In this document: positions 17,773-27,997 of the stretch, piece after piece
Layout: each line of letters opens with the position of its first letter
Position numbering within the stretch: position 1 is the first letter of the stretch
Assembly (NCBI GenBank): GCA_015059845.1
Contig: SUZR01000008.1
Location: forward strand, 58,578 to 122,577
Reading direction: 5' to 3'
From: Rikenellaceae bacterium
GTDB lineage: Bacteria; Bacteroidota; Bacteroidia; Bacteroidales; Rikenellaceae
DNA length: 64,000 nt
The notes under the pieces: model-generated
The model's input: the letters and a program-made list of their open reading frames with translations, nothing else
Told to the model about the DNA's origin: nothing
Databases searched by the model: none
Made by a program: the position numbers and the translations under genes

Positions 17773-19656
17773 ATGGCCAGTTTCCTTCAAGTTGAAAATA
17801 TCAGTAAGTCGTACGGCGACAAGGTACTCTTTCGCAATATCTCGTTCAACATAAACGAGGGCGACAAGATAGCACTTATCGCACCCAACGGCACGGGCAA
17901 GAGTTCGCTGCTGAAAATATTGGCAGGCATAGACTCCTCGGACCGCGGAGGTGAGATAAAGTTTATGAAGGACATCAAGGTTGCATTCCTGGACCAGACC
18001 ATCGACTTTAATCCTCAAAACACCCTCTTTGATGAGGTATATTCGCGTTTAGGCGACACATACGACGTCATACGCACATACGAGCAGGCCATCACCTCGG
18101 GTGATGAGCGCAAAATTGCGCAAGCGATGGCTGCGATGGACGCTGTAGATGGTTGGAGTGCCGAGCAACGCATCAAGCAGGTACTCTCTTCGATGAAGCT
18201 CACCCGTCTGGACCAGCCTATGGGCGAGTTGTCGGGCGGTGAGGCCAAGCGTGCCGCCATAGCACTTATGCTGTTGCAGGAGGCTGATTTTCTGGTGATG
18301 GACGAGCCTACCAACCACCTCGATATAGATGTCATCGAGTATATTGAGAGCTATCTCCAGAAGTCACGCTGCACGCTGCTGATGGTTACCCACGACCGCT
18401 ACTTCCTGGACCGCGTGTGTAACACAATCTTTGAGCTGGACCGCGGCGAGTTGTTCGTTTATCGTGGCAACTACTCCGAGTTCCTCGAAAAACGCGAGGA
18501 GCGATACACAAATATGCAGGCCAATATCGACAAGGCCCGCAACCTCCTGCGCCGCGAACTTGAGTGGATTCGCTCCACGCCGCAGGCTCGTACGGGTAAG
18601 GCCCGCTACCGCATAAATGCTTTTTACGACCTTAAGGGAAGAGCCTCTGTATCGCTTGCCCGCAAGGATATGACAATAGATGTTGCCACTTCGCGTTTGG
18701 GAGGTAAGATTATCGACTGCGAGGATGTTACTTTGCATTTTGGCGAGCGCACGATGCTCGACGATTTCTCTTATAAGTTCTCACGCTACGAACGCGTAGG
18801 TATTGTGGGTAAGAATGGCGCAGGTAAAAGTACGTTCCTAAACCTTATGACCGGCTATCTGCAACCCGAAAAGGGTAAAATTGAGCGTGGCGAAACGCTC
18901 CGCATAGGCTACTACCGCCAGCAGGGTATGGATTTCAAGGCGGGACAGACCGTCTTCGATATTGTTCACGACATAGCCGAGACCATAGAGGCCTCGGACG
19001 GCCATAGTGTATCGGCCACTACGATGCTCAACCGCTTCCTCTTTCCGCCCGACACGCACAACAAACGCGTAGAGATTCTCAGCGGTGGTGAGCAACGCCG
19101 CTTGTATCTTCTGACGGTGCTGATGCGCAACCCCAACTTCCTTATCCTCGATGAGCCCACAAACGATTTGGATATCCTCACACTCAATGTGTTGGAGGAG
19201 TACCTGATGGCCTTCAAGGGGTGTTTGTTAATAGTATCGCACGACCGTTATTTTCTGGATAAAACCGTTGACCACCTCTTCATCTTCCGCGAGGGAGGCG
19301 TGGTGAAGGATTTTGTCGGCCAATATAGCGAGTATCGAGAATACGTCAAGGAGCAGGAGGCCGAGGAGGCTCATCAGGCAAAAATAGCTGCCGAAAAGGC
19401 GCAGAAGAACAAACCGCAGCCCACCACTTCGGCAACGCCCTCACGCCGCAAGTTATCATACAAGGAGCAACGCGAATTAGAGCAGTTGGAGGTAGAGCTA
19501 CCACAGCTTGAGAGTGAGAAGGCTGCGCTGGAGGAGAAACTCTCTTCAGGCACCCTATCACACGAGGAGCTATCGGCCGCTGCGGCACGCATTGGCGAGA
19601 TTATCAATCAGATAGAGGAGAAGGAGATGCGCTGGTTAGAGCTTAGCGAGATATAA
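17773..19656 (+). CDS. ABC-F family ATP-binding protein (Uup-like)
   Basis: A soluble 627-residue protein with two ABC ATPase domains and no membrane segment. Domain 1 has APNGTGKSS, LSGGEAKRA and MDEPTNHLD; domain 2 has GKNGAGKST, LSGGEQRR and LDEPTNDLD. The interdomain linker (about residues 230-300) is charged, and a C-terminal coiled coil (about 540-627) is typical of Uup. ABC-F proteins act on the ribosome E site or on stalled or recombining nucleic acids rather than transporting solutes. The ATG follows AAAGAG. The GSCFA gene starts within 10 bp of its stop. Confidence 0.93.
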   Translation: MASFLQVENISKSYGDKVLFRNISFNINEGDKIALIAPNGTGKSSLLKILAGIDSSDRGGEIKFMKDIKVAFLDQTIDFNPQNTLFDEVYSRLGDTYDVIRTYEQAITSGDERKIAQAMAAMDAVDGWSAEQRIKQVLSSMKLTRLDQPMGELSGGEAKRAAIALMLLQEADFLVMDEPTNHLDIDVIEYIESYLQKSRCTLLMVTHDRYFLDRVCNTIFELDRGELFVYRGNYSEFLEKREERYTNMQANIDKARNLLRRELEWIRSTPQARTGKARYRINAFYDLKGRASVSLARKDMTIDVATSRLGGKIIDCEDVTLHFGERTMLDDFSYKFSRYERVGIVGKNGAGKSTFLNLMTGYLQPEKGKIERGETLRIGYYRQQGMDFKAGQTVFDIVHDIAETIEASDGHSVSATTMLNRFLFPPDTHNKRVEILSGGEQRRLYLLTVLMRNPNFLILDEPTNDLDILTLNVLEEYLMAFKGCLLIVSHDRYFLDKTVDHLFIFREGGVVKDFVGQYSEYREYVKEQEAEEAHQAKIAAEKAQKNKPQPTTSATPSRRKLSYKEQRELEQLEVELPQLESEKAALEEKLSSGTLSHEELSAAAARIGEIINQIEEKEMRWLELSEI

Positions 19657-19663
19657 TTTGAGT

Positions 19664-20650
19664 ATGCAGTTTTTTACAAAAGTTGATATAAAGCCATTTG
19701 ACAAGAAGATTGACCACAGAGCGTCAATCCTCTCGCTCGGCTCGTGCTTTGCCGACAATATTGCCAAGCGTCTGCAACGTGCGAAGTTCACGACAACTGC
19801 ATCTCCCACAGGCATACTATTCAACCCCGAATCAATAGCCCGAGCAATCGAACGCTTTGCCAAGGTGAGTCACAGCGAAGATGCGCTACCTACGGCTGAC
19901 GAGCTGCTGCAAAGCAATGGATTGTGGTATAGCTACGATTTTCACTCATCACTATCGCATACAAATGCCGACACCGCCCTTTCGCAGATGTGCGAGGCGA
20001 TAATGTGTGGTGCCGAGGCGTTGACAGCGGCAGAGGTTGTGATTATCTCATTCGGTACGGCATTTGTCTATCGGCTCAATGCAAGCGGCGAGGTGGTAGC
20101 CAACTGCCACAAGCAACCGCAAAAGCTCTTTACCCGCCAGATGTTATCCGCAGAGGAGATTGTAAAACGCTACAACACTCTATTACAAGGCCCACTTGCC
20201 GACAAGCGAGTGATATTTACACTCAGTCCTGTACGTCATCTCGGTGACGGTCTGGAGCAGAACTCTCTGAGCAAGGCTACGTTACGTGTAGCACTCGGAG
20301 AGATTGTCAGCGCAAACGGAAATGCTGAGTACTTCCCCTCGTACGAAATTATGATGGACGAACTACGCGACTACCGTTTCTACGCTGACGATATGTCCCA
20401 CCCCTCACCTCTGGCGGTGGATTATATCTGGGAGCGATTCGGACAGACGATATTTTCGAGCGACACGCTTGAGTTAAACAGCCGCATAGAGCGTATTCTT
20501 GCAGCCGCAGAGCATCGCCCGTTCAACCCCGACAGCGATGTGCACCGCACTTTTTGCCGACGTATGATGGCCGAATGCGAATTATTAGAGGCCGATGCGC
20601 CTTCGATACACCTCGATAAGGAAAAAGAGTATTTTAGGGACTATTTATAA
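19664..20650 (+). CDS. GSCFA domain-containing protein
   Basis: A 328-residue cytoplasmic-looking protein of the GSCFA family, named for its N-terminal motif, seen here as SLGSCFADNIAKRL (about residues 26-39). Members are thought to be SGNH-hydrolase-like enzymes, with the motif Ser as the possible nucleophile; no reaction is established. ATG 19664 is preferred over an in-frame TTG at 19658. It lies 7 bp after the ABC-F stop and ends about 40 bp before the phosphatase-like gene, so it probably belongs to this plus-strand run. Confidence 0.85.
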   Translation: MQFFTKVDIKPFDKKIDHRASILSLGSCFADNIAKRLQRAKFTTTASPTGILFNPESIARAIERFAKVSHSEDALPTADELLQSNGLWYSYDFHSSLSHTNADTALSQMCEAIMCGAEALTAAEVVIISFGTAFVYRLNASGEVVANCHKQPQKLFTRQMLSAEEIVKRYNTLLQGPLADKRVIFTLSPVRHLGDGLEQNSLSKATLRVALGEIVSANGNAEYFPSYEIMMDELRDYRFYADDMSHPSPLAVDYIWERFGQTIFSSDTLELNSRIERILAAAEHRPFNPDSDVHRTFCRRMMAECELLEADAPSIHLDKEKEYFRDYL

Positions 20651-20661
20651 ATTATAATTTG

Positions 20662-20669
20662 TATTTTTG
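20662..20669 (+). promoter_or_regulatory. Probable -7 promoter element for the phosphatase-like gene
   Basis: TATTTTTG followed by C fits TAnnTTTG and lies 19 bp before ATG 20689, implying a very short 5' leader. There is no good -33 match 19-21 bp upstream. Confidence 0.4.
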
Positions 20670-20688
20670 CGCCCGTAATTGGATTTTT

Positions 20689-22314
20689 ATGAGACGTTTT
20701 TCACTTTATATACTTGCTACAATAGCTCTGCTACTCATCTCAACCGCGTATGTTTCAGCGGCAACAAAGCCACGTCTGGTGGTGAACATCGTTGTCAGCT
20801 CAATGCGCGCAGATGATTTGGAGCGTTATGCAAAAAACTTTTCCAACACCGGCTTTCGCCGACTCACCGACAACGGACAGTGGTTTACAAATGCATCATA
20901 CGACTATATGCAGACCACGACTCCCGTATCGCTGGCCACAATCGCAACGGGCGCTATGCCATCGACACACGGCGTGGTTTCCGACCGTTGGTTTGACTAT
21001 GTTACCAACAATCAGGTAAATATCATCGACGACAGAAAGGAGCAGAGCGTGAATTACAGTGGCGGCTCAGGCAGCTACTCACCTCGCAACCTTACGGCGC
21101 AAACGCTTGCCGATGCGATGATGGAATACAACGACAAAAGCCGCGTTGCAACCATAGCCATCGAGCCAACGTCGGCCATCGTAATGGCTGGACATTCGGG
21201 CGAGGTCTATTGGATGGAGACGCTTCAGTCGGCGTGGACCACATCGTCATACTACACAAAGGATTTGCCCCAATGGATTACCACATATAACCGTGAGCTA
21301 ATCAACTTCAGCTACATACAGAAGCGCTGGGAGCCACTCCTGCCCTACGACAACTACCACAATACGCAGGTGAATGTCATAGAGGGCATCCAGAGCAAGA
21401 ACAACAAACGTATCGACATCATCTCGGATAACAGTCTTGATATCAAGGCTCACGTCAGCGACGAGTTCGACCAGCTCTGCTACACCCCAGCAGGTAATAG
21501 CGCAACATTAGCCTTTGCCAAGCAGCTGATTGCCAAGAGCGAGATGGGACAGGATGATGTTGCCGACATCCTGAACATTGTTCTTGACACGCCCCGCTAC
21601 ATCAGCCATCGCTACGGACCCGAATCGGTTGAGTATGAGGATATGCTATACCGCCTGGATAGGGATTTGGGGGACTTTATCACCTTCCTTATGGCGCAGG
21701 TACGTGACCCACAGCAGGTGCTTATCACCCTCACTTCCGACCACGGCACAAGCCCCTCGTACAACCCTCCTGGCAAGGAGCGCGAGCGCTTTAATGTTCG
21801 TCAGGCCGAGGTTATCACCAACGCATACATAGGCTCAAAGCACGGCAATGGCGAGTGGATTCTGGGCATTATCGACCGCGCTATATACCTCAACCACAAC
21901 CTCATCGAGAGCAAGGGTCTGTCGCTTGCCGATATGCAATACGACGTAGCGACATTCATTATGCAGCTACGTGGCGTATCTCACGCTATCTCGTCTGAGG
22001 CTATGCGTAACAGCTACTTCGGCGCGGGTTATGGCCGTAAGATACAGAATGGATTCTACCCCCGTCGTTCGGGCGATGTGATGATAAACCTAATGCCCGG
22101 CTGGATTGCCGAGCAGGATAAGATTCGCTCATCATCGGGCTCAATGTACCGCTACGACACCAATGTTCCTCTCATCATTTTTGGTGGAGGCATTAAGGCT
22201 ATGCGTCGTGAGGAGAGCGTAGATATGACCTCACTGGCTACAACGCAGGCTGCGTTGATTGGTATCACTACCCCCACGGCTGCCGAGGGTGAGGAGTTAA
22301 CGATTTTATACTAA
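20689..22314 (+). CDS. Secreted alkaline-phosphatase-superfamily protein lacking several zinc ligands
   Basis: A 541-residue exported protein (signal peptide about 1-25) with the fold of PafA-type phosphatases: RLVVNIVVSSMR, the nucleophile region TTTPVSLATIATG (Thr78), SHRYGPESVEYEDMLYRLD, LTSDHG and YRYDTNVPLIIFG. Against my recollection of the family pattern, the first metal Asp (VVDQMR) is Ser37, the Asp of DYxGH is Arg, and the His of DTHVPL is Asn. The Asp-His of TSDHG and the Thr nucleophile remain. It may be a pseudo-phosphatase or have altered metal chemistry. I chose ATG 20689, which begins a clean signal peptide, over TTG 20659. Confidence 0.8.
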   Translation: MRRFSLYILATIALLLISTAYVSAATKPRLVVNIVVSSMRADDLERYAKNFSNTGFRRLTDNGQWFTNASYDYMQTTTPVSLATIATGAMPSTHGVVSDRWFDYVTNNQVNIIDDRKEQSVNYSGGSGSYSPRNLTAQTLADAMMEYNDKSRVATIAIEPTSAIVMAGHSGEVYWMETLQSAWTTSSYYTKDLPQWITTYNRELINFSYIQKRWEPLLPYDNYHNTQVNVIEGIQSKNNKRIDIISDNSLDIKAHVSDEFDQLCYTPAGNSATLAFAKQLIAKSEMGQDDVADILNIVLDTPRYISHRYGPESVEYEDMLYRLDRDLGDFITFLMAQVRDPQQVLITLTSDHGTSPSYNPPGKERERFNVRQAEVITNAYIGSKHGNGEWILGIIDRAIYLNHNLIESKGLSLADMQYDVATFIMQLRGVSHAISSEAMRNSYFGAGYGRKIQNGFYPRRSGDVMINLMPGWIAEQDKIRSSSGSMYRYDTNVPLIIFGGGIKAMRREESVDMTSLATTQAALIGITTPTAAEGEELTILY

Positions 22315-22321
22315 ACAAGAT

Positions 22322-22738
22322 ATGACTGATAAGATTCAGGAGGATATTATCGAAGAGTTTTCGATATTTGACGAGTGGCTGGATAAATACGACTATCTAA
22401 TCGAGCTAAGCGACACGCTGCCTGCCATTGCCGACGAGCACCGCACGGACAACTACGTCATCAAGGGTTGTCAATCGCGCGTATGGGTTGATGCACGCCT
22501 CGAGGATGGCAAGGTATATTTTGCAGCCGACAGCGACGCCATCATCACAAAGGGAATCATCGCCCTGCTTATCCGCGTGATGAATGGCCGCACGCCACAG
22601 GAGATTATTGATTTGGATCTCTACTTTATTGACGCCATAGGTCTGGGCGAGAATCTCTCACCCACACGCAGCAACGGCCTTGTGGCAATGATTAAACAGA
22701 TGAAGATGTACGCCTTGGCATTCAACGCCAAAGCTTAG
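22322..22738 (+). CDS. sufE: SufE family sulfur acceptor
   Basis: SufE accepts persulfide sulfur from the cysteine desulfurase SufS for Fe-S cluster assembly. The 138-residue protein is of normal family length and has the active cysteine in VIKGCQSRVWV (about Cys51), followed by DSDAIITKGIIALLIRV and a C-terminal helix with GLVAMIKQMK. The rest of the suf operon is not here. The next gene, 11 bp downstream, encodes a DUF59 protein of the SufT type, so the two form a small Fe-S maturation unit. Confidence 0.95.
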   Translation: MTDKIQEDIIEEFSIFDEWLDKYDYLIELSDTLPAIADEHRTDNYVIKGCQSRVWVDARLEDGKVYFAADSDAIITKGIIALLIRVMNGRTPQEIIDLDLYFIDAIGLGENLSPTRSNGLVAMIKQMKMYALAFNAKA

Positions 22739-22749
22739 ACAAAAAAGAT

Positions 22750-23070
22750 ATGACACCGGAAGAGATTTTGAAAGTGGAGCACGAGATCGTTCTCACGCTG
22801 AAGAACATCTACGACCCCGAGATACCCGTAAATATCTACGACCTCGGCCTTATCTATGAGATAGATTTCGACCCCGAGGGCGTAGCAAATATTCGTATGA
22901 CGCTGACAGCCCCCAACTGCCCGATGGCCGATATGCTTATCGACGATATAAACACTCAGGTAGGAAAGGTCGCAGGCGTTAGCTCTGTAAATATTATACT
23001 CACCTTCGAGCCACCCTGGGACAAGAGTATGATGAGCGAGGAGGCTCTGCTTGAGCTGAATCTACTGTAA
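22750..23070 (+). CDS. DUF59 / MIP18-family Fe-S assembly protein (SufT-like)
   Basis: A 106-residue single-domain protein with the family signature DPEIPVNIYDLGLIYEI (about residues 21-37) and the conserved Cys in LTAPNCPMAD. Proteins of this type help deliver Fe-S clusters to target apoproteins. Placement directly after sufE supports that role. It is followed after only 13 bp by the short DUF2851 gene. Confidence 0.93.
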   Translation: MTPEEILKVEHEIVLTLKNIYDPEIPVNIYDLGLIYEIDFDPEGVANIRMTLTAPNCPMADMLIDDINTQVGKVAGVSSVNIILTFEPPWDKSMMSEEALLELNLL

Positions 23071-23083
23071 ACCTACGCCACAG

Positions 23084-24061
23084 ATGGAGGATAGAAAACG
23101 ACAACTTAACCGCCTGCAAGCCGGAGCCTCGTACTTCGGCTGTGGTGGCTATCTCTCCTCACAAGGGCGTCTGTCACAACTTGAGCTATATACGAAGTTA
23201 GGGTTCGAGCGTCTGGAGCGTAAGAATCGTGACATCAACGCTATATACAAAGATTGTGGCGAGAACTGGCCGCAGACATTCTACGTTATGCTGCTTCGCA
23301 CGATGGGTGGCGTGGACAACAAAGAGGCATTTACCTCGCTCGCACATCGTGTACCCTATGCCATCATTCTGCGCGAAAGACAAGTGCCGCAAAACATTGA
23401 GGCTATGCTCATTGGTGCTTCTGGCCTGCTGGAGATATATCCTCACGACACCTACATCCTCGACCTAAAGCGTAACTTCGAGTATCTCGCAACAAAATAC
23501 TCAATCACTCCGATGCGCGCCGCAGAGTGGAAACTCACCAAAATATACCCCAACAACCACCCTATTCTGCGCCTTTCGCAGATAGCTAACTTCCTGACCT
23601 ACACACGTGATATGATGGACCGTATGTTGATGTGCAGTACAGGAAACGACGTCTATGAGATGTTTAGCAGCGAGACACTACCCTATTGGCTCACGCACTA
23701 CACCCCCGCCAAGACATCCCGCACGGTGGCTAAGCGTATGGGACGCACAAAGACCGATTTGTTGGCTATAAATCTTGTCGCACAGATGCAGTTCGCCTAC
23801 TCGGCCTACACCGAGAATGAGAAACTGCGCTCGCGAGCTTTATCGCTTCTGGAGGACCTTCCCGCCGAGAAGAACTCCATCATTTCGCAGTGGAACAGCT
23901 ACGGGCCATTGGCTCGCACGGCATTCGACAGTCAGGCTCTGCTGCAACTATCGTTTGAGTATTGTCGGGACAGAAAGTGTGATAATTGCCCCGTCGGCAA
24001 GCGCATCCTCAACGCCTGTACACACACCATCGTTGACGACATTCCCGATGACGATGAGTAG
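23084..24061 (+). CDS. DUF2851 family protein, short form lacking the N-terminal region
   Basis: The 325-residue product matches the C-terminal two thirds of DUF2851 proteins as I know them: LGFERLERKNRDI, WPQTFYVMLLRTMGG, NNHPILRLSQIANFL, and the C-terminal cysteine cluster CRDRKCDNCPVGKRILNAC. Full-length family members are about 420-430 residues and begin with a domain that is absent here. The ATG is only 13 bp after the DUF59 stop, so the short form is genuine and not a start-site error. Function is unknown. The Cys cluster next to two Fe-S genes invites, but does not prove, a metal-related role. Confidence 0.8.
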   Translation: MEDRKRQLNRLQAGASYFGCGGYLSSQGRLSQLELYTKLGFERLERKNRDINAIYKDCGENWPQTFYVMLLRTMGGVDNKEAFTSLAHRVPYAIILRERQVPQNIEAMLIGASGLLEIYPHDTYILDLKRNFEYLATKYSITPMRAAEWKLTKIYPNNHPILRLSQIANFLTYTRDMMDRMLMCSTGNDVYEMFSSETLPYWLTHYTPAKTSRTVAKRMGRTKTDLLAINLVAQMQFAYSAYTENEKLRSRALSLLEDLPAEKNSIISQWNSYGPLARTAFDSQALLQLSFEYCRDRKCDNCPVGKRILNACTHTIVDDIPDDDE

Positions 24062-24130
24062 CTATTAAGGCTCTTTTATAGGCATAATCCGAACAAATAT
24101 CGAAATATTAAATCCATTGAGGTGTAATAT

Positions 24131-24161
24131 TTTGCCGTTTGCGCAAAATATATTACATTTG
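24131..24161 (+). promoter_or_regulatory. secA promoter
   Basis: TTTG (24131-24134), a 19-bp spacer and TACATTTG (24154-24161) fit the Bacteroidetes -33/-7 consensus well. Transcription would start near 24167, giving a leader of about 35 bases before ATG 24202. Confidence 0.75.
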
Positions 24162-24201
24162 TAGGATTATTGAATCGCGTAAGAAAATAAAGCATAATAA
24201 T

Positions 24202-27200
24202 ATGGATATTTTAAGTAACGTTATTAAACTCTTCTTCGGTTCCAAGACCGACAAGGACCGTAAGCAAATCGAGCCTTACGTTCGTAAGATTAAGGAGATT
24301 TACCCCTCTATCGAGCGACTCTCGAATGATGAGTTGCGTGAGCATAGTGCTGCCCTGATGAAGCGTATTGCCGACTTCATTGCAGCCGACGAGGCGCACA
24401 TCGTAGAGCAGAAGGACAAGCTGGAACACGCTGACATTTCACTTTCCGAGAAGGAGAAGATTTCAAAGGATATTGAGGTTACAACAAAGCGCATTGACGA
24501 GAAAATCGAGCAGCAGCTGGACGAGATTCTGCCCGAGGCCTTTGCCATTATGAAGGATACAGCTCGCCGTTTTACGCAGAACGAGACCGTTGTTGTTACC
24601 GCAACCGACTTCGACCGCAACTTGGCTGCTCACAAGGACTTCGTTACAATCGAGGATGACAAGGCTATCTACCAGACACACTGGACCGCGGGCGGTAACG
24701 ACCTTAAGTGGGAGATGATTCACTACGACGTGCAGCTCTTCGGTGGTGTTGTTTTGCATAAGGGTAAGATTGCCGAGATGGCTACGGGTGAGGGTAAGAC
24801 GTTGGTTGCAACGCTTCCCGTATTCCTTAACGCCTTGGCTCGCAAGGGTGTACACGTCGTAACGGTGAACGACTACCTGGCACGTCGTGACTCGGAGTGG
24901 ATGGGCCCGATGTATGAGTTCCACGGTCTGTCGGTAGATTGTATCGACAAGCACCAGCCCAACTCGGAGGCTCGCCGCAAGGCATATATGGCCGACATCA
25001 CCTTCGGTACAAACAACGAGTACGGCTTCGACTACCTGCGTGACAATATGGCCTCTTCGCCTAAGGACTTGGTACAGCGCAAGCACCACTACGCTATTGT
25101 CGATGAGGTTGACTCTGTGTTGATTGACGATGCTCGTACGCCGCTTATCATCTCAGGTCCCGTACCTAAGGGTGATGACCAGATGTTCGAGAACTACCGT
25201 CCCGCCATCGAGCACCTCTACAATATCCAGAAGAATATGGTTACAACTCTTGTTGCCGAGGCACGTCGTCTCTTCTCGGAGGGTAAGCCCGACGAGGGTG
25301 GTGTATTGCTTTACCGCGCACACAAGGGTCTGCCTAAGTATAAGCCCATCATTAAGTTCCTCTCGGAGCAGGGTATCAAGGTTCAGTTCCAGAAGACCGA
25401 GAATATCTATATGCAGGACAACAACCGCCGTATGCCCGAGATTACCGACGAGTTGTACTTCGTAATTGACGAGAAGCTGCACTCGGTGGAGCTTACCGAT
25501 AAGGGCCACGAGGTGTTGTCAAAGTATTTCAACGAGGATAAGTTCTTCGTTCTGCCCGACATCGGAACAGAGGTTGCCGAGTTGGAGAAGAGCGATATGA
25601 CCATCGAGGAGAAGGCACAGCGCAAGGATGAGATTATCAACGACTACTCTATCAAGTCGGAGCGCGTTCACACCGTAAACCAGCTCCTGAAGGCGTACTC
25701 AATGTTCGAGAAGGATGTGGAGTATGTTGTTATGGACAACAAGGTTAAGATTGTCGATGAGCAGACAGGTCGTATTTTGGATGGCCGCCGCTACTCTGAT
25801 GGTTTGCACCAGGCTATTGAGGCTAAGGAGCGTGTAAAGGTAGAGGCTGCAACGCAGACCTTCGCTACCATTACATTGCAGAACTACTTCCGTATGTACC
25901 ACAAGTTGGCCGGTATGACCGGTACGGCTGAGACTGAGGCATCGGAGTTCTGGAACATCTACAAGTTGGACGTTGTGGTTATCCCCACCAACCGTCCCGT
26001 TATTCGTGACGACCGCGAGGATTTGATTTACAAGACCAAGCGTGAGAAGTATAGCGCTGTAATTGATGAGGTTGTACGTCTTGTAGAGGCTAAGCGTCCC
26101 GTATTGGTGGGTACTACCTCAGTGGAGATTTCAGAGTTGTTGAGCCGTATGCTTAAGTTGCGCGGCATCAAGCATAACGTATTGAACGCCAAGCAGCACC
26201 AGCTTGAGGCACAGGTTGTAGCCGAGGCAGGTCGCGTAGGTCAGGTGACAATTGCAACGAATATGGCAGGTCGTGGTACCGATATCAAGCTCTCGCCCGA
26301 GGCTAAGGAGGCGGGCGGTCTTGCCATCATCGGCACGGAGCGTCACGAGAGCCGCCGCGTTGACCGTCAGTTGCGTGGTCGTGCAGGACGTCAGGGCGAC
26401 CCCGGTTCATCACAGTTCTTCGTATCGTTGGAGGACGATTTGATGCGTCTGTTCGGCTCGGAGCGTATCGCTTCGCTGATGGATAAGATGGGTATTCAGG
26501 AGGGTGAGGTTATCCAGGCCCCGATGATGACCAAGGCTATCGAGCGCGCACAGAAGAAGGTCGAGGAGAACAACTTCGGTATTCGTAAACGTCTGTTGGA
26601 GTATGATGATGTAATGAACTCACAGCGTGAGGTTATCTACACACGTCGTCGTCACGCCCTCTATGGCGAGCAGATTGAGATTGACCTCAACAACATTATG
26701 TACGACTACGCCGAGAGCTTTATGGAGTCGCACGAGGGTATGGACTTCGAGTCATTCTCATTCGAGCTTATCCGCGAGGTGGCATTGCAGCCCACATTCG
26801 ACGAGGCGAAGTACAACTCAGCTAAGCCTAAGGAGATTGTTGAGTTGATTGTAGAGGATTTACGCACGCTCTTTGCTCGTCGCCAGAAGGCTGTTGCCGA
26901 CACCGTTCGCAAGACAATGGAGGCTATCTACAAGGATAACGAGCTTACGATGGACCGCGTAATCCACTTCCCCATCACCGATGGTCACCTCGGATTCCAC
27001 GTTCCCGTTGAGTTGCAGCGCTGCAAGGATACTGATGGTATGGAGATTTACAAGGTCTTCTCGAAAATTGTGCTCTTCACCACCATCGACGACGCTTGGC
27101 GTGAGCACCTGCGCGAGATGGATGAGTTGCGCCAGAGCGTACAGAATGCACAGTATGAGCAGAAAGACCCGCTGTTGATTTACAAACTGGAGTCATACCA

Positions 27201-27498
27201 GCTCTTCTCTAAGATGTTGCAGAAGGTTAACCGCGAGGCACTTGCCATTATGAATAAGGCATACATCCCCGTACGCGAGAACAACCCCGACGCCGTTCAG
27301 CAGCAGCGCCAGCAGAAGGCGAAGGTTGACGTGAACAAGCTTCAGGCTTCACGTATGGCAGCAGCTGCGGCAGCTGGTCAGGCAGAGAAGTCGAAGCCCG
27401 CACCTATCAAGGTAGAGAAGAAGGTAGGCCGTAACGACCCCTGCCCCTGCGGTAGCGGCAAGAAGTACAAGCACTGTCACGGTAAAAATATGCAATAA
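24202..27498 (+). CDS. secA: Preprotein translocase ATPase SecA
   Basis: SecA drives post-translational export through SecYEG. The 1098-residue protein has the DEAD motor (MATGEGKT Walker [13 protein letters not shown]), the second nucleotide-binding fold with [10 protein letters not shown] and the [19 protein letters not shown] block, and a C-terminal zinc motif ([17 protein letters not shown]). It is longer than E. coli SecA (about 900) because of insertions, as is usual in Bacteroidota. ATG 24202 ([13 protein letters not shown]) is the SecA N terminus; the 21 in-frame codons before it overlap the promoter. Codon use is strongly biased, as expected for high expression. Confidence 0.98.
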   Translation: MDILSNVIKLFFGSKTDKDRKQIEPYVRKIKEIYPSIERLSNDELREHSAALMKRIADFIAADEAHIVEQKDKLEHADISLSEKEKISKDIEVTTKRIDEKIEQQLDEILPEAFAIMKDTARRFTQNETVVVTATDFDRNLAAHKDFVTIEDDKAIYQTHWTAGGNDLKWEMIHYDVQLFGGVVLHKGKIAEMATGEGKTLVATLPVFLNALARKGVHVVTVNDYLARRDSEWMGPMYEFHGLSVDCIDKHQPNSEARRKAYMADITFGTNNEYGFDYLRDNMASSPKDLVQRKHHYAIVDEVDSVLIDDARTPLIISGPVPKGDDQMFENYRPAIEHLYNIQKNMVTTLVAEARRLFSEGKPDEGGVLLYRAHKGLPKYKPIIKFLSEQGIKVQFQKTENIYMQDNNRRMPEITDELYFVIDEKLHSVELTDKGHEVLSKYFNEDKFFVLPDIGTEVAELEKSDMTIEEKAQRKDEIINDYSIKSERVHTVNQLLKAYSMFEKDVEYVVMDNKVKIVDEQTGRILDGRRYSDGLHQAIEAKERVKVEAATQTFATITLQNYFRMYHKLAGMTGTAETEASEFWNIYKLDVVVIPTNRPVIRDDREDLIYKTKREKYSAVIDEVVRLVEAKRPVLVGTTSVEISELLSRMLKLRGIKHNVLNAKQHQLEAQVVAEAGRVGQVTIATNMAGRGTDIKLSPEAKEAGGLAIIGTERHESRRVDRQLRGRAGRQGDPGSSQFFVSLEDDLMRLFGSERIASLMDKMGIQEGEVIQAPMMTKAIERAQKKVEENNFGIRKRLLEYDDVMNSQREVIYTRRRHALYGEQIEIDLNNIMYDYAESFMESHEGMDFESFSFELIREVALQPTFDEAKYNSAKPKEIVELIVEDLRTLFARRQKAVADTVRKTMEAIYKDNELTMDRVIHFPITDGHLGFHVPVELQRCKDTDGMEIYKVFSKIVLFTTIDDAWREHLREMDELRQSVQNAQYEQKDPLLIYKLESYQLFSKMLQKVNREALAIMNKAYIPVRENNPDAVQQQRQQKAKVDVNKLQASRMAAAAAAGQAEKSKPAPIKVEKKVGRNDPCPCGSGKKYKHCHGKNMQ

Positions 27499-27502
27499 TA
27501 TA

Positions 27503-27525
27503 GTGGCGGGGAGTCTCTCCGCCAC
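27503..27525 (+). other. Hairpin just after secA
   Basis: GTGGCGGG (27503-27510) pairs with TCCGCCAC (27518-27525, one G-U) around a 7-base loop whose ends could pair further. There is no T-run, so it is not a canonical terminator; it may protect the 3' end of the secA message or attenuate read-through into the dCMP deaminase gene 16 bp further on. Confidence 0.5.
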
Positions 27526-27540
27526 ATAAAACATACTCTT

Positions 27541-27975
27541 ATGGGATACGAAGAGGAGAAACAACGACAACTAGATATGCGCTACCTGCGTATGGCGCGC
27601 GTGTGGGCCGAGAACTCATACTGCGTACGCCGTCAGGTAGGAGCATTGATTGTCAAGGATAAGATGATTATCTCGGACGGCTATAACGGCACGCCCTCGG
27701 GATTTGAGAATATCTGCGAGGACGAGGTGACGGGCAAGACAAAGCCCTATGTACTGCACGCCGAGGCCAACGCTATCACAAAGGTGGCAAAGAGCGCCAA
27801 TAACTGCGATGGCTCAACGCTTTACATCACGGCTGCGCCCTGTATCGAGTGTTCAAAACTCATCATTCAGGCCGGCATCAAGCGTGTGGTATATTGCGAC
27901 GACTACCGCTCGGAGGATGGTCTAAACCTCTTGAAGCGCGTAGGCATAGAGTGCATTAAATGCGAAATAGAGTAG
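27541..27975 (+). CDS. Deoxycytidylate (dCMP) deaminase family protein
   Basis: The enzyme deaminates dCMP to dUMP, feeding thymidylate synthesis. The 144-residue protein has both zinc motifs, HAEANAI (catalytic Glu) and APCIECSKLI, with the usual insertion between an N-terminal DGYNGTPSGF and the HAE motif. It begins 42 bp after secA and ends just before a strong terminator, so it could be transcribed from the secA promoter. A related com/late-competence-type deaminase would look similar, but the length and DGYNGTPSG segment favour dCMP deaminase. Confidence 0.93.
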   Translation: MGYEEEKQRQLDMRYLRMARVWAENSYCVRRQVGALIVKDKMIISDGYNGTPSGFENICEDEVTGKTKPYVLHAEANAITKVAKSANNCDGSTLYITAAPCIECSKLIIQAGIKRVVYCDDYRSEDGLNLLKRVGIECIKCEIE

Positions 27976-27997
27976 GCCAACGACAGGGGGCATTACT

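Noticed and set aside
27503..27525. Hairpin after secA as an intrinsic terminator
   Set aside because: The stem is good but it is followed by ATAAAACA, not a T-run.
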